DNA of 21,366 nt from JAJZEO01 sp964477345 (GTDB taxonomy: Bacteria > Chlamydiota > Chlamydiia > Chlamydiales > 2-12-FULL-49-11). The stretch's first letter is position 1. Each line of letters starts with the position of its first letter. The translations under genes and the position numbers were made by a program. Where the stretch lies: positions 1 through 21,366 of the forward strand of contig CAYZDL010000020.1 in the NCBI GenBank assembly GCA_964477345.1. The letters are read 5' to 3'. Below the pieces are notes generated by a model. The model did no database searches. It saw only the letters and a list, made by a program, of their open reading frames with translations, and was not told where the DNA came from. Below, in pieces: positions 7,011-13,763 of this stretch.

Positions 7011-10000
7011 TTAATCGATTTGAGTTGCGATTCGAATCAAATCATTGAGAATCGCTTCTAAATCTTGGAGGCTTTTTTCGATTCTTGCCTTCACGTCCTC
7101 ATCAGTGGCATCATCTCCTGGGAAGGTAAAGCCCTCAGGTCTAATAGAGAGCAAATGAGCTTTGACCAAGGCTTTCTCTCTTGCCGAGAGGTTTAATCCA
7201 TCTTTTTTACCAAGAGGATAGGCCAATCCTTTTTTCATATCACAGCTGACAACAGCTTCTTCAAGGGGTTTTGGTAAACCTACAATTTGACAAAGATCGA
7301 TATGTCTTACAGGGATTTCTCTCATTTTTGGGTGATTTTTTTTGATCATCACAATGAGGAGATTTCTTGTTGAGTATTGAAGAATACGGAAAAGGGCTTG
7401 TTGAATGACTCCGACTAGGGCTCTTGGTAGGCCACTTAGTTCATGAATCATTTGGCAAATTTGTCTCAATTCCTCTAGATGAATCAGTAAATCTGTTTTT
7501 TCACTACAAGGGGCAAAAGTGGTCTCGATGGCTTGAATGAGAGGAGAAACATCAATGGTACTGGCTACAGGTAATGGAGAATCATGGCTTATAAAAGATT
7601 CTAGATAAGCTGCGGTTGTAGGAAGATCTTCCCCGGCATCTTGAATATGCAAAAGAGCTCCATTCAATTGGTCGATAATCTTTAAAAGTAGTTCAGGTGG
7701 AGGGGATTGATCGGTTTCAAAAAAATGGAGAAGGTCTTTTGTAATGGAAGAGTATGATGAGTGAGCATTAATATGAGGGTACCTTGCGTTATATGTTCCT
7801 ACCGAAGTAATCGCGCAAACTTCGGGGATGTGGCTGACTAATTGGCACTGTGCTAATCGTGTTTTTAGATTATGGGTATAGAATTCTTGAAGAGAACTGC
7901 CGTTCCTTCTGAGTCCTTCGGCGGTAATTTGTTGCTCTAACGATAGATGAAGGGATTCGCACAAACTTAATACAAGAGCCCTTGAAAATCGGTGATGTTT
8001 TAGGAGAGCAGAAGCAATGGCAACTGATTGATGTAGGTAAATTTGTGAGTGAGCTTCAGAAATTTCGATTAAACTGAGGCGGCTTTTTCTCATTAAAGTG
8101 GCGCTTCTTTCAATTTGTAGGCTTCTTAAATAATCGACTCTTGAAGCTCCTGGCGAAGGGAGGCTGGGGGTTCGTACTAAAGCCGCAGATTCAGTTGTCT
8201 CAGTAGAAGATGCATCTTGAGGTAAAGCGGTTGCAACAGTAGATGAACGGGCCCCCTTTTTTTTGTGAGTACTTTCTTTTTGAGCCTCTTCAGCAAGAAG
8301 CTCTTTTAAATTTACCTCGGCAAGGAGAGCTCTTTCTTGCTCTCTTGGATCTTCTTCCGTTATGCTTGGTACAACTGCAAAAAAATGTTGATCAATTAAT
8401 GGTTCTGCAAGGCAACAGGTTATTCCACCTGAGAAACAGCGGCTAATGCCTAAATGTAGGTTGATGAGAAGTTGGAATGCTTCAGATATTTTCTTACAAT
8501 GTTGCGCGAGTGTCAACTGTTCCAGGGCCAATCCGAACAAATCAGATCCCATGGAACTATCAGTAAAATACCGTTCTAAGGATTTTGAGACTGTGTCATA
8601 AAATTGTTTAGTGGCTAAATCCTTAGCAGCTGCAGCTGTATTCCTGAATTCAGATAAAGCTTCAAGCTCTAATTTTATTTCATGAACAGTGGGGTGTGTA
8701 GATTTTTTTTGTGCTCTCTTAAACGCTTGGATTAGACTTTTCTCGTGGTTTTTCATTACAACTTCATATCCCAAAAAACCTAGCACATAGGTTTCAGTAT
8801 GGTGTAATGTGATGAAATCAGTGAGAAACTGCTGAAGCATAGAGTCGTCCAAGGCTAGAAATTCGATATCGTAGGTATGTATATAGCGGGTATTTTCCCG
8901 AAATCTTCGATTCATCTGGGTTATAAGGGTGTCTGGTAGAGGGTGAGTTCTTGATAAGCTATAATATTCCTCAAGAGGTCCAGCAGGAGTTCTTTGAGAG
9001 CTTCTTTTAGATTTGCAAAATAGATCAGATAATGAGCCTAGGATTCTTTTTAGCATATTTTCAAGTTCAGGGAGGGAGAGAGGCGCATCATCACTTTTTT
9101 CATGTGTTACCAAAGTAACTAAACTTGAAAAAATGAGATTGTGAAAAGTTATTACGTAACGATTGTAGAGTAAACTCATTCTTCTTCGTTTGAATTGGTC
9201 TAGATCGGCACTTTTGACCTCTCCACTACTAAGCGTCAATGTATGAAGTAGAGATGTGATCTGAAATATCCCCCCTTCTTTTATGTCATCCATCTGGCTC
9301 ATTCTAGAAATAATTTTCAATAAATGAGGAGTTGCTTCTGCAACCGACATTTCTTTGCACATTTTGGTAGTTGCAGCGATTTTTGCTGAGAGGTTTTTTG
9401 TTTCTGCCATACAAATCGAAATTTGTTTTGGTAATGTCCTTGTCATAAAGTGGACTAGTCTTGAATCAAATTGATGTGTTTGATGAGCCTTTGCAGAAAG
9501 CCGTGCTTTCGGAAGGTGGGCTTGAAGAGAAACGAAAATTTGGTGAAAGGCCTCATCTATTTGGGTTCTGAATTTTTCATGACAGCTGGCTAAAAGTTCA
9601 TAAGCTTTTTGATTAGCCTCACAAGAATACCTCATATAGCCCCTAGAATCCAATACGGCTGCATCGATGGTGAATTCTTCGGCATTTTGTATATAATGTT
9701 GAATCAATTGAAATAAATCGGATTCGCTCTTACCTCTCATATCTGAGCAAAGTTTGTTTAAATCGGTCATTTGACTTCCGGTTAACCAACTAAGAGATTC
9801 AGGGAATTGTTCGAGTTTTTCATGAAGACCTAATAGATTTTTAAGTACTTTTGAGAGGGGGTGTCCTAGGACTAATGGGAGAAATTGGCTAATCGCATTT
9901 GTGAACGAGTCGATAGAATCCTTAATTTTCTTTTTTTCATTACTATCGCCCTGAAAATAGTAGTTCATCAAGCTTATAAACACCCTGAAATCAAAATCGA

Positions 10001-10364
10001 GTTCTCTATGACTTTGTATATGCACTAGAGCTTCATCGATAAGACATTTTTGTAAGAATAGCTTAGCAGATCTTAAGGGCATTGTGGCAAAATTAAAAAA
10101 AGTAATCCCTTTTATCTTGCAATATTCTTGAAAATTTCTCAGATACAAAATCCCTGAGATCAAATTGTGAGGAGTTACACCACGTAGTACCTGCAGAAAA
10201 GGTTCCGGTATTTCTTTGGGTTGAAAAGAATCATCTAGTGAGTGTTCCAAAAGTTCTCTTCCGCCAAGAGTAAAAGCAACGCTATCGTCTGCAGCAGCAG
10301 CGCCAGAGGCTTGAGAAGATTCTGCTGTAGCAGCAGAATCCTGACGGGAGGCGATTTTATCCAT
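7011..10364 (-). CDS. Large uncharacterised protein, 1117 residues
   Basis: I do not recognise this family. The protein seems soluble: no signal peptide and no convincing membrane helix. The first 30 or so residues are Ala/Ser-rich and polar (AESSQASGAAAADD) and probably disordered. Long amphipathic helical stretches follow, with frequent Leu, Lys, Glu and His. A second disordered linker near residues 695-740 is rich in Lys, Ser, Thr and Pro (STHKKKGARSSTV, then TPSLPSPG), dividing an N-terminal block of about 690 residues from a C-terminal block of about 375. A good promoter (TTGTTA, 17 bases, TATAAT) and a Shine-Dalgarno (AGAGGA, 4 bases before the ATG) precede it. Size, disorder and lack of recognised enzyme motifs would suit a lineage-specific structural or secreted effector protein, but that is inference. 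Convergent with radC. Confidence 0.7.
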   Translation of the reverse strand: MDKIASRQDSAATAESSQASGAAAADDSVAFTLGGRELLEHSLDDSFQPKEIPEPFLQVLRGVTPHNLISGILYLRNFQEYCKIKGITFFNFATMPLRSAKLFLQKCLIDEALVHIQSHRELDFDFRVFISLMNYYFQGDSNEKKKIKDSIDSFTNAISQFLPLVLGHPLSKVLKNLLGLHEKLEQFPESLSWLTGSQMTDLNKLCSDMRGKSESDLFQLIQHYIQNAEEFTIDAAVLDSRGYMRYSCEANQKAYELLASCHEKFRTQIDEAFHQIFVSLQAHLPKARLSAKAHQTHQFDSRLVHFMTRTLPKQISICMAETKNLSAKIAATTKMCKEMSVAEATPHLLKIISRMSQMDDIKEGGIFQITSLLHTLTLSSGEVKSADLDQFKRRRMSLLYNRYVITFHNLIFSSLVTLVTHEKSDDAPLSLPELENMLKRILGSLSDLFCKSKRSSQRTPAGPLEEYYSLSRTHPLPDTLITQMNRRFRENTRYIHTYDIEFLALDDSMLQQFLTDFITLHHTETYVLGFLGYEVVMKNHEKSLIQAFKRAQKKSTHPTVHEIKLELEALSEFRNTAAAAKDLATKQFYDTVSKSLERYFTDSSMGSDLFGLALEQLTLAQHCKKISEAFQLLINLHLGISRCFSGGITCCLAEPLIDQHFFAVVPSITEEDPREQERALLAEVNLKELLAEEAQKESTHKKKGARSSTVATALPQDASSTETTESAALVRTPSLPSPGASRVDYLRSLQIERSATLMRKSRLSLIEISEAHSQIYLHQSVAIASALLKHHRFSRALVLSLCESLHLSLEQQITAEGLRRNGSSLQEFYTHNLKTRLAQCQLVSHIPEVCAITSVGTYNARYPHINAHSSYSSITKDLLHFFETDQSPPPELLLKIIDQLNGALLHIQDAGEDLPTTAAYLESFISHDSPLPVASTIDVSPLIQAIETTFAPCSEKTDLLIHLEELRQICQMIHELSGLPRALVGVIQQALFRILQYSTRNLLIVMIKKNHPKMREIPVRHIDLCQIVGLPKPLEEAVVSCDMKKGLAYPLGKKDGLNLSAREKALVKAHLLSIRPEGFTFPGDDATDEDVKARIEKSLQDLEAILNDLIRIATQID

Positions 10365-10394
10365 TTAATCCTCTTTATAATTATTTTGAAGTCA

Positions 10395-10423
10395 ATTATA
10401 ACGCATTAATTTTTAATTAACAA
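10395..10423 (-). promoter_or_regulatory. Sigma-70-type promoter of the 1117-residue gene
   Basis: On the minus strand, TTGTTA (10418-10423) and a perfect TATAAT (10395-10400) are separated by exactly 17 bases. The start codon follows 30 bases after the -10 box, with a Shine-Dalgarno between. It is the best promoter match I found in the window and lies in the marC-to-orphan gap. Confidence 0.65.
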
Positions 10424-10429
10424 CTTACG

Positions 10430-10450
10430 AATAATGCCGAGGGGCTTATT
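10430..10450 (-). terminator. Weak hairpin at the marC stop codon
   Basis: On the minus strand AATAAGCC and GGCATTATT can pair with one bulged A around the loop CCTC. The left arm includes the marC stop region. Only an A/T-rich sequence follows, not a clear T-run. It may end marC transcription before the separate promoter of the next gene. Confidence 0.25.
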
Positions 10451-11072
10451 TAAGAGAAACAGATTGATTTTGTGGGGGAGGGGAAAAGTTAAAATTTTCT
10501 TTTACCAAACTAATAGCCCCAGTGGTGATCATCTTTACAGCTATAAGGCTGATGAGGAGGCCTCCTAGACGCTCAAAGGCCATTAAACCTTTCTCTCCAA
10601 CTAGATATCTAATATAGGAGGCTGCGAGGACAATTAAGAGTGAAGGTATCCAGGCAAGAATGATGACGGTGGCTATTTTCCATGGGCAATCGAAGGCGTT
10701 GGAGTAGAGCATGACTGCGGCGATACTTCCAGGGCCTGCCATGGCTGGCATGGCAATCGGAACGATCAGGGGTTCATGGTCGGGCACCCCTCCCACAGTA
10801 TGTTTGGGGAAGATCATGGTCAAAGAGATCAAGAGGAGGAGTAGCCCTCCTGCTATACTAATGGTACTGCCAGTAACGCCGAGAAAATCGAGGATTTCTT
10901 CTCCAAAGTAGCCAAAAGCGAGGAGAATAATCAAGGCAATCACCATCTCTCTGGCAAGAATAATTTTTTGTCTACGGGGGGAAAAAGGCTTTAAAATTGC
11001 TATGTAGAAGGGTACATTTCCCAACACATTGTAAACGATAAAGAGAGAGAATGCAGCGCCAAATATTGTCAT
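10446..11072 (-). CDS. MarC/YhgN family integral membrane protein
   Basis: An inner-membrane protein of the MarC family (NAAT superfamily), of unsettled function despite its name. The 208 residues contain six hydrophobic segments arranged as two sets of three, the family pattern: about 4-26, 41-62, 69-88, 107-128, 137-158 and 172-193. The N-terminal block LGNVPFYIAIL matches PLGNLPIF of YhgN. Conserved small-residue segments include GVTGSTISIAGG and PIAMPAMAGPGSIA. The ATG at 11072 gives almost the same distance to LGN as in YhgN, supporting this start. Oddly, the best Shine-Dalgarno (AAGGAG, 11094-11099) lies about 21 bases away, and an in-frame ATA sits 9 bases after it. C. trachomatis has a yhgN homologue (CT852). 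Confidence 0.9.
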   Translation of the reverse strand: MTIFGAAFSLFIVYNVLGNVPFYIAILKPFSPRRQKIILAREMVIALIILLAFGYFGEEILDFLGVTGSTISIAGGLLLLLISLTMIFPKHTVGGVPDHEPLIVPIAMPAMAGPGSIAAVMLYSNAFDCPWKIATVIILAWIPSLLIVLAASYIRYLVGEKGLMAFERLGGLLISLIAVKMITTGAISLVKENFNFSPPPQNQSVSLK

Positions 11073-11136
11073 AGGGGCAAATATACTGAATTTCTCCTTT
11101 TTTTAAAACCTATTTTGTAAGATAATCGTCAGCATT

Positions 11137-12426
11137 ATGAATAATTTGTTCTATAAAATTGTTACACTCGGGTGTCGCACGAACCAGTATGAATCTTCAG
11201 CGTTTGCTACGCAGCTGAAGTCGCTTGATTATCAAGCTGCCAAAGATGAGCAGCCTGCTGATTTGTGCATCATTAATACTTGTACAGTGACCGAATCTGC
11301 TGATTTAAGAAGTCGGACTCAGATTAAGAAATTGATCAAAGAAAATCCAAATGCAACGATTTACGTGACTGGGTGTTATGCAGAAAGGGCTAAAACCATT
11401 TTGCAAGGTCTTTCAGACCGTTTAGTGATTGTTCCCAATACCGAAAAAGAGTCGCTTCTTAAGGGGGTAGCTGATCAAGCGGCCAAAGAGCTTCCGGAGT
11501 TTAAAATTGATGCTTTTGAAGCCCATACACGCGCCTTTGTCAAAGTGCAAGATGGGTGCAACTCCTACTGCTCTTACTGCATCATCCCTTATGTAAGGGG
11601 GCGTTCTGTTTCTCGATCGATCGAATCAGTAGTAAACGAAGTGAGAGGATTGGTTGAAGCTGGGTATAAAGAGGTGGTTCTTACGGGGATCAATATTGGC
11701 GACTTTGATGATGCTGGTAGTGGCCGAAGGTTGGTTGATCTAGTTCGAGAAGTCGACCAAGTTGATGGATTGGAGAGGCTTCGGATCTCTTCGATTGATC
11801 CTGATGAAGTCGATGATGCATTGATTGATGTTGTTGGAAATGGGAAGAGGACCTGCCATTCGATGCATATTGTCCTTCAAGCAGGATCGAATGTGGTCTT
11901 AAGTCGGATGAGGAGAAAGTATTCAAAGCAGGAATTTTTCGATGCCGTTTGGCGGTTGAAAGCTTTTTCCTCTGATTTTACATTTACGACCGATGTGATT
12001 GTTGGTTTTCCGGGTGAGACAGATCTTGATTTTCAAGAGACCCTCGATGTGATTAATGAGGTGAAATTTGCCAAGGTCCATATGTTCCCTTACTCGAAGA
12101 GACCTATGACACGGGCGGCAAGATTTACTGACGAAGTGGCGAGTGAAGTGAAGGAAGAGAGGCGGCAGGCGGTACTTAGACTTTCTGAAAAGGTCGCGTA
12201 TGAATTGAGAGAATCTTTTATCGGAAGGACGATGTCTGTCCTTCTTGAATCATCCGAAGATGACGATGAGGGGGCTTTTCGGGGGCATACGGAGAATTTT
12301 CTCGAGGTGATCGTTCGAGGTGAGGGGCTTTACCGAAATCAGATTGTAGAAGTGGAACTAAAAGAAAATAGTGCAAGAGGAATCATTGGGACGGCAATCG
12401 CACATCACCATTGCTCAGCGGTATAG
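11137..12426 (+). CDS. mtaB: tRNA threonylcarbamoyladenosine methylthiotransferase MtaB
   Basis: A radical-SAM methylthiotransferase that converts t6A37 of tRNA to ms2t6A. The N-terminal UPF0004 domain binds one iron-sulphur cluster through Cys13 (TLGCRTNQ), Cys49 (INTCTV) and Cys80 (VTGCYAE). The radical-SAM cluster is Cys141, Cys145 and Cys148 in DGCNSYCSYCIIPYVRG. A C-terminal TRAM-like RNA-binding segment starts near residue 365 (RTMSVLLES). LGCRTNQYES, where MiaB has a CQMN form, and FVKVQDGCN favour MtaB over MiaB or RimO. The length of 429 is normal. It is divergent from marC with a 64-base gap. No strong Shine-Dalgarno precedes the ATG. The 3' end overlaps the next gene. Confidence 0.9.
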   Translation: MNNLFYKIVTLGCRTNQYESSAFATQLKSLDYQAAKDEQPADLCIINTCTVTESADLRSRTQIKKLIKENPNATIYVTGCYAERAKTILQGLSDRLVIVPNTEKESLLKGVADQAAKELPEFKIDAFEAHTRAFVKVQDGCNSYCSYCIIPYVRGRSVSRSIESVVNEVRGLVEAGYKEVVLTGINIGDFDDAGSGRRLVDLVREVDQVDGLERLRISSIDPDEVDDALIDVVGNGKRTCHSMHIVLQAGSNVVLSRMRRKYSKQEFFDAVWRLKAFSSDFTFTTDVIVGFPGETDLDFQETLDVINEVKFAKVHMFPYSKRPMTRAARFTDEVASEVKEERRQAVLRLSEKVAYELRESFIGRTMSVLLESSEDDDEGAFRGHTENFLEVIVRGEGLYRNQIVEVELKENSARGIIGTAIAHHHCSAV

Positions 12427-13372
12427 ACCTTTTTCTCACACAGAGGGGGCCTCTAGCATAATCCCTTTGTCTGATTGGGTGGTGACTGCCTATCCAACTC
12501 GGTTGGAATTTTCTGATTTTTTTGGCGCAGTAAAGGTCGTTGAACTTCCTATTAAGGGGCCTATGAAGGGTTTTACCCTTGAGCAAGACCTAGAAAGGCA
12601 AATCTGTAGATTTTTTGGGGTATCTCAAGAGGGGTATTTTGAGATACATCTTTTTGTCGACCAGGAAGACAATTTTCTTATGATGAAATGGGCTCGTGGA
12701 GCTGAAAAAAAAGGGGAGAAGGTCCGTTTAGTCGAATTGTCCCCCCCTCAAGCGACTTTGAAGTTCAGAGAGAGAATTTCTCTTGGATCGAGTAAAAAGC
12801 AAGATGTTGATCTTATGTGGCGACGAGCTGAGCTGGTTGAAATCTTGCCGATTTTGTACGTCCTTTCCCAAAATGTGAGATTCCCTTCCGATCAGAAGCT
12901 GACACATCTTCCCCAAAATGAAGAACAATTTTCTCAGTTTATCAAGGTGGGATTCGATTCTATTTTTGTCCCCAAGAGAAATGACGAACGGTTTTTAGGG
13001 ATTTTTTGTGAAACGATCCCTGAGACCGGTTCTCCTTTGCAACGACTAAAAGAGTTTGGTCAAGCGTTTCGCTCCCTATTTATTACCGAAGAGGAAGGGA
13101 AGATAGCTCTCTTACCCAAGTTGCCTAAGACTTTTCTTTCCGGAAGATTTTTAGGGGCTAAAATCGATGGGGCTAAGATCGATTTTGAATGGAGAAAAGG
13201 GGAATTAAGATCTGTCATCATATCTCCTGAGAAGGATGGGACGATTTCATTCATCTGGCCGGACGAGATTCGAGCTTTTCGTATCGATAAACGGGAGGGG
13301 ATTAAACCAAAGGCGTTGCAGATAGTTTTAAAAGCGGGCAAAAAAACAGTCATAGATAAATTTCAAAAATAA
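12371..13372 (+). CDS. Uncharacterised protein with GH95-like C-terminal segment, next to glgB
   Basis: A soluble protein of about 330 residues that I cannot name. The C-terminal part, ALLPKLPKTFLSGRFLGAK followed by IDFEWRKGELRSVII, looks like the C-terminal beta-sandwich of GH95 (alpha-L-fucosidase-like) glycosidases, whose consensus as I recall it is LLPALPxxW..G.vkGLrarGGf.vdleWkdGkl. No GH95 catalytic (alpha/alpha)6 domain fits in this length, so it is probably a derived or non-catalytic relative. Proximity to glgB supports a role in glucan metabolism. C. trachomatis has an uncharacterised gene (CT865) beside glgB (CT866) that may correspond. The open frame begins with GTG 12371, 56 bases inside mtaB. 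TTG 12386 has a better ribosome site (AGAGGA, 5 bases away) and may be the true start. Confidence 0.65.
   Translation: MQEESLGRQSHITIAQRYRPFSHTEGASSIIPLSDWVVTAYPTRLEFSDFFGAVKVVELPIKGPMKGFTLEQDLERQICRFFGVSQEGYFEIHLFVDQEDNFLMMKWARGAEKKGEKVRLVELSPPQATLKFRERISLGSSKKQDVDLMWRRAELVEILPILYVLSQNVRFPSDQKLTHLPQNEEQFSQFIKVGFDSIFVPKRNDERFLGIFCETIPETGSPLQRLKEFGQAFRSLFITEEEGKIALLPKLPKTFLSGRFLGAKIDGAKIDFEWRKGELRSVIISPEKDGTISFIWPDEIRAFRIDKREGIKPKALQIVLKAGKKTVIDKFQK
13154..13183 (+). repeat. 15-bp tandem duplication (two copies)
   Basis: Two adjacent 15-base units (13154-13168 and 13169-13183) differ at one base and encode Gly-Ala-Lys-Ile-Asp twice within the GH95-like segment. The copy number of two and in-frame length suggest a simple slippage duplication. 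Confidence 0.8.
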
Positions 13373-13763
13373 TAATCATTTATTACCGCTAGTAGGTTAT
13401 TATGTCGCAAGTTTTATTATCTACAGGGACAATTTTGAATTTACAAGATCTTCAATGAGAGAAAATATACTAGCTGCGATTTTCACTTGGTTGGATAGTC
13501 AAGGTTCAGATTATCAAAGAGCTTCACTGTATGTTCAGGAATTTTTTTGCTAAGATAAAACGGGAAGCTGGTCTGATTATTTAGCTGAGTTAGAAGCTAG
13601 TTGTGAAACAAATCATTATCTTCAGTAAAATACCTTACCGGAATTTTACAGAAAATTGTCAACAACTTAAAGGAGTGCCTGGAAAAGTCTTTGCTCAGTA
13701 TTTTCCGAGGTAATTTTCCACAGAGTTAGCGGTAACGATTTTTTTGACCTTAATTGAGTATCA
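13373..13763 (+). pseudogene. ORF debris upstream of glgB, possible gene remnant
   Basis: This 391-base stretch carries no intact gene. On the plus strand an ATG at 13455 opens 32 codons (MRENILAAIFTWLDSQGSDY and on to a TAA at 13551). The same frame continues protein-like past that stop (DKTGSWSDYLAELEASCETN) to a second stop at 13626. A different frame then reads YRNFTENCQQLKGVPGKVFA to a stop at 13711. Three consecutive protein-like pieces on one strand, broken by stops and a frame change, look like a decayed gene of about 85-100 codons. I cannot assign a family. The alternative is plain non-coding DNA read optimistically. Confidence 0.35.

Noticed and set aside
10406..10420. A/T-rich near-palindrome TTAATTTTTAATTAA as an operator
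   Set aside because: It falls inside the spacer of the good promoter, but such A/T symmetry is common by chance and no repeat of it is found nearby.
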